From assembly GCA_963576785.1 (NCBI GenBank), contig OY756144.1:2604001-2668000 (forward strand): 64,000 nt of DNA, given 5' to 3'. Source of the DNA: Chlorophyllum brunneum (taxonomy: Eukaryota > Basidiomycota > Agaricomycetes > Agaricales > Agaricaceae). Made by a program: the position numbers and the translations under genes. Under the pieces are notes generated by a model. That model did not search any database. It was not told the DNA's origin and saw only the letters and a list, made by a program, of their open reading frames with translations. Positions 56,243-64,000 of this stretch are shown one piece after another; positions within the stretch are counted from its first letter, which is position 1; each line of letters opens with the position of its first letter.

Positions 56243-57563
56243 ATGGTCTCCCCATGCATACTGTATAGAGCAGCCAACTAAATAAGAGGCAAAGAATCTA
56301 CCCACACAGGGGTCGAATCCTTGCTTCCATAGGATCGCCAACAACATATCATGGTTGAGCGAAGAAAAGAACTGAGCAATGTCAAAAGCAACAACGCTAG
56401 TCTTGAGGCCCTTGGCCCACCCCGCGCAAACAATATGGGTTAGGAGCATCCCAGCATCATCAGTGGACCTCTGACAGATACCACTGAGCTGATTTGGATG
56501 AAAAACTCCATGTTTGACAGAGTCAAACTGGAGGCAATTCAAGATCATTTTCTCAATAAGCTTGCCAAAGGTGTTCAGGAGCACAATGGGCCTGAATGCC
56601 TTGGGCATTGAGTAGGATGGCTTGCCTGGCTTTGGTATGATAACCAACAAGCTTTCCTTGAAGTGGGATGGCCAATGACCCACACGCATGCAGGCATTAG
56701 CTATCCCAATGAACAGCCGAAGGACATCAGGGTCCTCAGTGATCTCCTTGAGGTGGGTCCACGTTACGTGGTCTGGCCCTGGGGCGGACACACCTGAGCA
56801 TGCGCTGAGGGCATCCATCAGCTCTAAGGCTGAAAAATGGACCCACTCCCTAGCCAGAAGACTTGGCAGCAGATCAAGAACAGAAATATCCACAGCTCGG
56901 CCAGAGGCCAAGTTGTAGGTATTGTGGAGTGCATCCCAGAGATCCGGGAGCACATGACATGGCTCTCCATTGTACTGGATAGCCTCGCAGGGTGGAAGCT
57001 TCCGCTTTTGGACCCATTCCATAAGGTCCCATGGTTGCTTGTTAGTAGAAGCAATTTCCTCGATGTGAGCATCAAAGAAGTTGCATTTAGCGCACTTCTT
57101 AGCACGTCTAAAATTAGAGTAGTCATTGTGAGAACAAGTCTCACGATACCTCCCAAAGGTTTCGTGGCATTCCTGGTTCCACCAGGGCTTAGAGCGGCAA
57201 GTGATCATGATGTCCACTGCATGGGAAGCCCATGCAGTGGAGAAGGCCTCCACCATGGCAAGAACCGCAGCTTCGACCTCATCAGTGGTAGTGGGTTCCG
57301 GAAGTCTAGCTACTTCACGAAGGTCCCGGATAACATCAGTGAGGAAGAGTGCTACCTCTTCACCACCATCATATGGCAGGGTTTTCCTGTGAGTCTCCAC
57401 AACCATGGGTGTGACTGGAAGCACCAGAACCAGTGGAACGTGGTCTGATGGGAGTAATCCAACCTAGGTCTATGGGAAATAGACAGGTCTGATGGAACAA
57501 ATGCAAGATCAATGACCGAAGGTCGAAGATCCTCATTGTGTGGAATGTGAGTAGGCCCAGGCT
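56243..57563 (-). pseudogene. LINE B ORF2: endonuclease end and RT fingers/palm
   Basis: An open frame from about 57,424 carries the connector (CYRSKPWWNQEC-type, here intact Trp-Trp), CSGVSAPGPDHVTW, VIIPKPGKPSYS, and motif A as FDIAQFFSSLNH, where a Pro is replaced by Ser. It stops at the LINE A insertion. Upstream a deletion near 57,450 (the GPSDHVP site) shifts the frame, so the endonuclease SDH motif is damaged. Confidence 0.84.
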
Positions 57564-58998
57564 CATCACTCCTTGACTTGTTACCACTACCATCACTTTT
57601 TCCACTTCCTTTCCCCATCACACCTTTTGTCTCCTGGGCTCTCTCTCATGGGCCTGGGTCTTTTCTGAGCCTTTGCTGGCTGTAGGGGGGTGGTCCGTGT
57701 GGCAATGTTACTTGGTCAATAGGTGGTGTGCCCTTGGTAAAGGCAATTAAAGGTGGGTATATCCCCACCATTCATCTGACTGATGCCTATATGCACAGAT
57801 CGACAGGGCGGCCCCTTGGTAAAGGGCCTTAAAGGCTGGAGTACTGGCCACCTTGCTCGCTTGCGCTTGCTGGGTCGCCAGTGGTGGCGGCCCTTCTATC
57901 AATCCAATGGAGTTGCAGTCCCATACAGGGTTTGCATGGCGGTTTTAACCCCTGCTGCAGCTCAAGTCCGGCTAGCATCTCGAGGCTGGGTTATCCTGGC
58001 TGATGACAGACGTCCGGGCCTACCCCTAATCATGCTTGCATGTCAGTGGGGAGCGTGCTGAAAAAAGCCGCCCTGTCACACCCGAAAGGGACTGAAAGGA
58101 TAAGGGACGGTAACAGGGGGTATGGAGGTGAAAACAAGCCGACCGAAAGGACAGGCCACCCCCCACCAGTGTTGCCATGCCTTCGGGAACCCCTCTGGGG
58201 GTAGTGCCTGGTTGTTAGTAGGGATATGCCAAACTCCAGGACACCGGGCAGGTGCAGGTCAATGCGGGGAAACTCGGGTTGATTGGCGCTCATTCTGCGG
58301 ACTGCTTAGTAACCCGTTCCACGGGTTGCTTATGTGATCCAATGTGAACACCACCCTGGTAGCACTCCCTATGAGACGGAGATCCCTGCCAATATTAGCA
58401 CACGGATCCGTGCCCAAAGACAAGTCACCTCCTCTGGGGGTAGGGCATAGCGAAAGCAGCTGCGGGGGAACGGGAAGCTAGTCCAGGGGTCGTGCCTTGG
58501 AGGTACACCTTCATGGTCTCTGTCTGCCCAACTAGTGGACCGTAGCGGGCCATTTACTGGGAGTGTGCTGAAAAAAGCTGCCCGGTTACTGAGAAGGAGC
58601 GGTCCGGCTCGAGAGGTCTAGATCCTCCGTCGATGGGTCTCCGTCAACAACGGAGTGTACCCGTTTAAGTTGATACCACATAAGTAGTCTGGATTTGGGG
58701 TGGTGATGTGCGCAGTCATGCGGTGAGATCCCGTCCGTGCACTATATAGGAAGGATGCCTCAAGTGAACAGCGGGCCAGTCCTCAGGGATACCGTGCTCT
58801 CTCAGTAGCGGGGTGTCTGCCCAAGCTAAAGGCTTTACCTCTTAGGAGGGAGGGGCAAAGTTCCTGCAACATGGCTGGATGCGACACCAATATGGGAGCC
58901 TGGGAACATACTGGGCATTCTACGGGCACACGACATCTCAAGACCCCCATTTCTGGGCCTCTAGGAGCTTTATTCTCTCAAGGGGCTCTGTACATGGG
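57564..58998 (+). repeat. Head-1 sequence, full length (copy e)
   Basis: The 1435-bp copy starts CATCACTCCTTGACTTGTT and ends CAAGGGGCTCTGTACATGGG, followed by LINE B at TTCTTAAATGC. It has both GCTGAAAAAAGC motifs (near 58,055 and 58,570). Confidence 0.9.
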
Positions 58999-59372
58999 TT
59001 CTTAAATGCAATTCTTCTGCATTTGCATTTAAGGCCAACACACCACTTGCAGGAGTTGGATAACGCAATGCAGCCCCTGCTAGCTTCCCACATCTCTGAT
59101 GTGTGTAGAAGTTAATTGCAAATTGATGCATACTCTCCTTAGGGAGGGGAAGCTAGGGGTCGCTTGTATATCTGGTCTAGGATTCACACATCCATGCGTG
59201 TTTCTGCGACCGTTTACCCAGACTGCCTGTCGGCGGTCTAGTTCAGCCAGGGGAGAGCCAATCTTCAAATACCCTCTTTGTGTAGCCTACATGTCACAGT
59301 AGATACAGGTGGACTGCGACTGCGCACCACCTTAAACATGTCGAATTAAAAAAAAAAAAAAAAAAAAAAAAA
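57564..59372 (+). mobile_element. Complete head-1/LINE B chimera with minimal LINE tail (copy e)
   Basis: The 1809-bp insertion has head 1 (57,564-58,998), only about 65 nt of ORF2 end, the LINE B 3' UTR and a poly(A) of about 25 bases (59,348-59,372). Direct repeats GAGTAGGCCCAGGCT (57,549-57,563) and GAGTAGGCCTAGGCT (59,373-59,387) flank it with one mismatch. The host LINE B endonuclease sequence continues across. In structure it is close to a SINE: a non-coding head plus a LINE 3' end. Confidence 0.92.
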
Positions 59373-59387
59373 GAGTAGGCCTAGGCT

Positions 59388-59966
59388 TGACTGGGAGGGC
59401 AAGGTCTAGACCGATGTCTGTCCCGATGGAGATCAGAGACTGTGAGGTACCCAAGTGGGAGCCATAGTTAGGGTCCCAAAGCTCGGAATGGCAATTGAAA
59501 TCACCGCCTATATAGATATGTTTGGGCAAAGTAGCAGACTGGTCCGAAAGGAACTAAATTGCTGTGTGTTCTGAATCAGAGTAAATGTTCATGAGGTTCA
59601 GGGTCTCGCCCCCCAAAAAGAAGGAGAGAACCATGATGTCATGGTGATTGATGAGATCTGTCTGATAGGACGGTCTCAGAGAAGCCAACCAGTTATGGAC
59701 AAATGTCATAACCCATGGGTTGGAGCCAGGCTCTGGGGCCCGAACCATGCACAGCCACTCGGGGTGCTTGGGGGTATAATGTCATCCCCCTCGACAGAAG
59801 TTGTGGAGGGAGCAAATCTGATGAACTGCCAGGAAGGTTCTTGAATAAAGAGAACATCAAACTGATCTTTGAGATCCTCAAGTAGTGTGTCCAATAAATC
59901 ATAATTTTTATTTAGATTCTGTTGGTACATTTGGATACTTTGTAGTTCTAAGGGCTGCCTATTCAT
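59388..59966 (-). pseudogene. LINE B endonuclease N-terminal part
   Basis: The ATG at 59,966 overlaps the ORF1 stop region (ATGAATAG). The catalytic Glu motif is FIQEPSWQFI, and GGDFNCHSELWDP is intact. A deletion near 59,775 (after VEGDDII) shifts the frame, and a TAG replaces Trp near 59,553. The end at 59,388 continues across the chimera insertion into 57,563. Confidence 0.84.
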
Positions 59967-61197
59967 TGGCAAGCTGTAGAGTACAAGGGCTGGTGAGGGG
60001 AGATTGCCATCGAAGACGGTTATTACTCACCTCGTGATAGAACTTCTTGATTTTCTCAGGTTCAAACCGAGGATCAAAAAATTTGCATTTCTTCGAGGTC
60101 ATGTGGTGGGGACCCTGGCAGTTGAGACAATGTGGCATATGAGGACAAGGCTCATCTGCTGGTGTAGGAGGAGTGGGATGGAGTTACCTTTGCAGCAACC
60201 ACAGAGAGTTCAGTGATGTTCCTCACGATGAGGACCACCACAGGTTGGACACTTCAAGGCCTGCGCCTTGCAGAATTGAATGGGGTGGCCCCAGTGGAAG
60301 CATTGCTTGCACAAGGACACCCCCGGAGAGGCTGTGGATGGCCTGATAGGACAGGCATATCCACCAATATGGAGAGACTTCCTGAGAAGGAGGTTCGCCC
60401 ATTGACCCTTCTGAGAGTCATGGATGTTGAAGTACACTGTAGCAGTATCAGATGCCTCAGAGTTGCTCGAAATATGGGGGGGTCCCATTAATGTGAACAG
60501 ATCAGAAAACACTGTGTGCTTCATGATCTGCTCGATCTCGAAAGAGGACCAGCGAGTCTTGCCAATCCTAAAGAAAGGGATGTCGATGACCTTGAGATAG
60601 GACTTCAACTGGGGAAGGCCAACTGTAAAAACAGTTCCCTGAGGGACAGTCTTCGAGATCCATGTCTTGGCGACCTCAAGGTCAGCAGGAGTGGGGACAG
60701 TGTTGGTACGCAGAGCAAAACCCCCATACTTGGCAGAGGTGGACTCTACTCAAATGTGGAGGCGTGCGTCGACGAAACCATGGTTAACCATGGTCTTGAG
60801 GTGAAACGAGGAGACTTCAGGGGTAGCCTCGAAGTCAACGATTAATTGGCACTGTGAGGGGCCAGCAGTGGTCATCCTAGGCCTCTTCTTAGAAGCCTTG
60901 GACTTGGGAGGAGAGGCTTGCTTGCCCATGGCAAGAATCCTGTCTGGAGGAAGCAAGGGGAACATCTGTGCAAGCTGCACAACAGTTCCAGATGCTGTAG
61001 TCGCCTTCCCCTTCCCTTTCAGTTGGGGGACAGGCTCCTTAGCCACTGCAGAGAACATTCTCTTGTTCCCTGGCTTGGCAGCTGGAGTAGAAGGTGCAGG
61101 AGGAGCCACCAGCTTGCACTGGTAGGTTCCCTTGCCTGCGAGAGGAGAAGGTCCAATCCCACCAGGGCGAGGACTACTCAGAGCACTCTTTGGACAG
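59960..61197 (-). pseudogene. LINE B ORF1, C-terminal two thirds
   Basis: On the minus strand, a Pro/Lys-rich region (PQLKGKGKAT), a helix (FPLLPPDRILAMGKQA), the family motif GPSQCQLIVDFE, a stop near 60,750 and the core to the perfect knuckle CKQCFHWGHPIQFC and CPTCGGPH near 60,240-60,310. A frame change near 60,210 leads into the last part (ADEPCPHMPHCLNC-like knuckle, FYHEVSNN) and the TAG overlapping the ORF2 ATG. The 5' end is cut by head 2 at 61,197. Confidence 0.82.
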
Positions 61198-62053
61198 TCG
61201 GCCTAATGGTCAAGTGGTTTGGGTGTAGGCTTTGGGTTCGAAATCTGTGGGGGGGGATTTATTCTCAACCATGGGAAGTACCAGTGCGCAAGGCGTGGTT
61301 GCTTAGCAATATTCCCAGGTGACACCGGATTAGGTTGTGTGGTCCTGTTTGGCATTGTTTGGTGCTGTCACAGGCTAGCATGGGAGTTGTCACACCCAGC
61401 CACATAGCAAGTCACATAGTGATGTCATACTGTCATGGTGTGACCCAGCTGTGTGCATCACCCAAGTCCAATATTGGCCAAAGGCGGTGGTGCCCTAATG
61501 CCGGGGCCTAACTTGGGAGGATTACCTAAGCCACTGCTGGAGATAGGGCATTATAAGAAGGGGAATGTCATGATAACAGTCTGACTCGGGGCATACTGAA
61601 AAAAGCTGCCGAGATAGGATACCTCTCCCAGTCTGCTTTGGCATAGTTCTGGTAGTTAGTAGACATAACCCAATCTCCAGATTGAGGATGCTGACTAAGT
61701 TGGCTTAAAATAACCTCAGGACCAATCTGCTAGTGGTGTCTGCAAGGTGTAGATCTCAGACAGTTAAGCACGGGGATCCAGGCCATAAGGCATACCAAAC
61801 CGGCTGCTGAGGAACGGGAAGCAACTCTGGGGTAGCGCCTAGGTGAAGTTGTGGGCCGTAGCAGGTGATGTACTGGGGCATGCTGAAAAAAGCTGCTGGT
61901 TATCAGAGAATGCTCACCTGGCTTGAGAGGACTAAATCCTATATCGGTTGGCCTGGTATAGGAAAATTAGCCAGGTTCCAGCTCAAGTTGATTCCACGTC
62001 GCCATTGGCTAAGGCTGGTGGTAAGAGACCCCTCAAGGGGCTCCGTAGACAGG
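61198..62053 (+). repeat. Head-2 sequence (copy c)
   Basis: The A-box-like TGGTCAAGTGG is at 61,207-61,217 and the B-box-like GGTTCGAAATC at 61,235-61,245. About 32 bp between them are deleted compared with the other copies, so the promoter spacing is disturbed. The head ends CAAGGGGCTCCGTAGACAGG. Confidence 0.85.
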
Positions 62054-62223
62054 CACTGGCAGATGAGCCCTGCCCTCATACACCGCGTTGTCTCAACTGC
62101 CAAGGTCTATACCATATGACCTCAAAGAAGTGTAAATTCTTTGATGCTCAGTTTGAACCCGAGAAAATCAAGAAATTCTATCGTGAAGTGAGTAATAACT
62201 GTCTTCGATGGCAATCTCCCCTC
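62054..62223 (+). pseudogene. LINE B ORF1 C-terminal fragment
   Basis: It matches, in the other orientation, 60,000-60,165: a CPHTPRCLNC-type zinc ligand cluster, HMTSKKCKFFDAQFEPEKIKK-like sequence and EVSNN. It stops in the CTCCCCTCACC segment, about 30 bp before the ORF1 end. Confidence 0.8.
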
Positions 62224-62738
62224 ACCAACCCTCATACTCTATTCATAAAAAGTCCGCCGAATGCGCCATTCACACATGGCAGGCTATGTTCGGGTTCAAA
62301 ACTTACAGCGGTAGCTCCTTCCTCCACCTCCCAGTGCGAGCGAATGGGGCCTCTGCCTTACCATCGCACATCAAGTCCGGTCCATGGATACAAGAATGCG
62401 GATACCAGCCCCAGCTCTTCACAAGAACCTGTCGCACCATACTATGCCACGCCCCGATTGGAGAATATCGACTACGATTCTTTCCTAACGAGGACCTAGC
62501 ATGCCACCACTGCAACAGTCAAATGGTGCAAATGCGGTCACACATCCTGTATCGTTGTAACAACTTCGATCACCATTTTGGCATCGACACGATCAAGACA
62601 TTAGTAAACTTCTTGCGTCGCAACCCCTCCATGTTCAGCTTCCCCCCGGAACCTGACCACCCTCGTATCCATGCCAGTTCAATCCCACCATTACATCGTC
62701 ATCAAGTCCAAAGGAGGTTTGGGTCTGTGCCTGCATAG
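62224..62738 (+). pseudogene. LINE D ORF2 C terminus with zinc module
   Basis: The reading frame to the stop at 62,738 contains TCRTILCHAPIGEYRLRFFP, the same HAPIG-Y-F-P block as in LINE A and B, followed by C-H-H-C...H-I-L-Y-R-C zinc ligands and a VNFLRRNPSMFSFP tail like VKFLKANPQAFAFP of LINE A. It is a separate family from A and B. It could be the missing 3' end of LINE C, but nothing here overlaps to prove that. Confidence 0.75.
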
Positions 62739-63202
62739 AATCTTTTTCTTTTATCTTCTTTTCTTTTGCTCTCCCGGTTATGGATTTCCAATTCATTTCT
62801 CTATCTCCCTTTCCCTCGCTCGTCTACTATTTTATATAGTTTTCATTCATAATTCATCTCTTCCATGGTGCCCAGGTAAATACCCGCCCACATGCTATGT
62901 ACCGTTTGATGTTTCCCCTTGTGACTGCGAGTAGATAGTTTCTCTTCTATCAATTTCTCTCTCTCACTCTCTCTCTTTCCGAATCCCTTCTCTTCTCTCT
63001 CTTTGCTAAACATTGTAGGTACCAAACATCTCTCTAGTGTACGCGCTAGATGACAACGAGTCTCATGGGGTTAGTTTACTTGTAGTTTACTTTCCCTTCT
63101 CCGAACATTCTGTATGTTCTGCCTTTGTATGTATGTACATGCGGACTGTGTTCGAGCACTACTATATAAATTGTTGATTAAAAAAAAAAAAAAAAAAAAA
63201 AA
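62739..63202 (+). other. LINE D 3' UTR and poly(A)
   Basis: It is pyrimidine-rich with CTCTCT runs near 62,960-63,000. The end TGTTCGAGCAC...TATAAATTG-TTGATT plus A-tail resembles the LINE A end (TATTCGAGCAC...AATAAATTGGCC), pointing to common ancestry of the 3' ends. Confidence 0.7.
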
Positions 63203-64000
63203 CCCTTGTACTCTACAGCTTGCCAATGAATAGGCGACCTTTAGAACTACGAAGTCTCTGTGTGTACCAACAGAACTTAAATAAAAATTATGATTTATTG
63301 GACACCTTACTTGAGGACCTCAAGGATCTCTTTGACATTCTCTTTATTCAAGAACCTCCCTGGTAGTTTATCAGATCCGCTCCCTCCACAACTTCTGTCA
63401 AGGGGGATGACGTTATTGGCGCCCCCAAGCACCCCAACTGGCTGTGCATGGTTCGGGCCCTGGAGCCTGGCTCTGACCTGCGGGTTATAACATTTGTCCA
63501 TAATCGGTTGGCTTCTCTGAGACCGTCCTATCGGACAGATCTTGTCAATCACCGTGACATCATGGTTCTCTCCCTCTTTTTGGGGGGTGAGACCCTGAAT
63601 CTCATGAATGTTTACTCTGATTCGGAGCACACAGCGATTTGGTTCCTTGCGGACCATGCTGCTACATTGCCCAAGCATATCTACATGGGCGGCAATTTCA
63701 ATTGCCATTCTGAGTTGTGGGACCCTAATTATGGCTCCCACTCAGGTACCTCGCAGTCTCTGATCTCCATCGGGACAGACATCGGTCTAGACCTCGCCCT
63801 TCCGGTCGAGCCTGGGCCTACTCATATTCTGCACAATAAAGATCTTCAACCTTTGGTCATTGATCTGGCATTTGTTCCATCAGACCTGTCTATTTCCCAT
63901 AGGCCTAGGTTGGATTACTCCCTTAGGGGTCCGTCAGACCACGTTCCACTGGTTCTGGTACTTCCAGTCATTCCCACTATAGTGGACTGCCGCATGATAG
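63203..64000 (+). mobile_element. LINE B, plus strand, starting at the ORF1/ORF2 overlap, cut by window edge
   Basis: It begins CCCTTGTACTCTACAGC, a few codons before the ORF1 end, and continues through the endonuclease to the end of the window. Confidence 0.85.
63226..64000 (+). pseudogene. LINE B endonuclease, start of ORF2
   Basis: The ATG at 63,226 is in the ATGAATAG overlap with ORF1. The motif FIQEPPW is followed by TAG (Gln in the sister copy; CAG to TAG). The frame then stays open. The metal-binding motif reads GGNFNCHSELW, so the Asp of GDFN is Asn here; SDHVPL is intact. With a stop and a changed active-site residue this copy is inactive. Confidence 0.85.

Larger units (their letters stand above)
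52940..61197 (-). mobile_element. LINE B, minus strand, split by two later insertions
   Basis: One LINE B copy can be followed through 52,940-55,199, 56,237-57,563 and 59,373-61,197. The first gap is a LINE A insertion and the second a head-1 chimera, each with target-site duplications. T-tract 52,940-52,960. The 5' end is cut inside ORF1 at 61,197, where head 2 begins. Confidence 0.88.
61198..63202 (+). mobile_element. Three-part chimera: head 2, LINE B ORF1 piece, LINE D 3' end (copy c)
   Basis: Head 2 (61,198-62,053) is joined to about 170 bp of LINE B ORF1 end (62,054-62,223), which is joined to the 3' part of another LINE (62,224-63,179) with a 23-base poly(A) (63,180-63,202). No convincing target duplication was found, since the right flank is a LINE B start. 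Confidence 0.82.

Noticed and set aside
62940..63000. CT-rich run as a microsatellite of its own
   Set aside because: It is interrupted and lies within the LINE D 3' UTR; reported there as low complexity only.
1..64000. CRISPR array, prokaryotic operons, IS elements or ribosome-binding sites
   Set aside because: No regularly spaced short repeats. Gene content, poly(A) tails, AATAAA signals and target duplications are those of eukaryotic retroelements.

Overview
The window is a eukaryotic, almost certainly fungal, stretch made entirely of retrotransposon sequence; I see no host gene. The evidence is Tad1-like LINE open reading frames (CCHC ORF1; ORF2 with endonuclease, reverse transcriptase, RNase H and a C-terminal zinc module), genuine 3' poly(A) tails on many copies, target-site duplications, and a Ty1/copia element with an LTR and primer-binding site. 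Assignment to Basidiomycota is an inference from overall character, not proven.

Left part (1-17,470): a near-perfect 10,400-bp tandem duplication. Its unit is, in minus-strand order, a 'head 1' fragment, a copia element (5' LTR, PBS, gag, an unusual in-frame extension, protease, integrase), and a LINE ('LINE C') that replaces the copia RT. Bases 1-7053 match 10,401-17,453 with only three differences that I found.

Right part (17,470-64,000): a nest of LINE insertions in both orientations. Two abundant related families, here called LINE A (3' end ...AATAAATTGGCC..GGCC + A-tail) and LINE B (3' end ...CACCTTAAACATG + A-tail), make up most of it; a third 3' end (LINE D) occurs once. One LINE A copy (22,831-29,244, minus) is nearly full length, with an open ORF1 and an open 1298-codon ORF2. 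Insertions lie inside insertions, several proven by 12-15 bp target-site duplications.

The most interesting system is a set of chimeric retroposons. Two related non-coding 'heads' (head 1, about 1.4 kb; head 2, about 0.85 kb with a tRNA-like start carrying A- and B-box motifs) are fused to LINE tails that start at a different place each time. Seven of eight assessable junctions fall at the same head 3' terminus (CAAGGGGCTCCRTAYRYGGG or close to it). One copy each at 41,916-44,100 and 57,564-59,372 is bracketed by target-site duplications, so the chimeras moved as units. The design resembles the WEIRD-MGL chimeric element MINE of Magnaporthe and is best explained by LINE RT switching template onto the 3' end of a discrete head RNA.

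Most coding copies are decayed. Nonsense codons are mainly explainable by C-to-T changes (CGA to TGA, CAG to TAG, or TGG to TAG), as expected of methylation- or RIP-like decay. LINE and head names are local labels for this window only.
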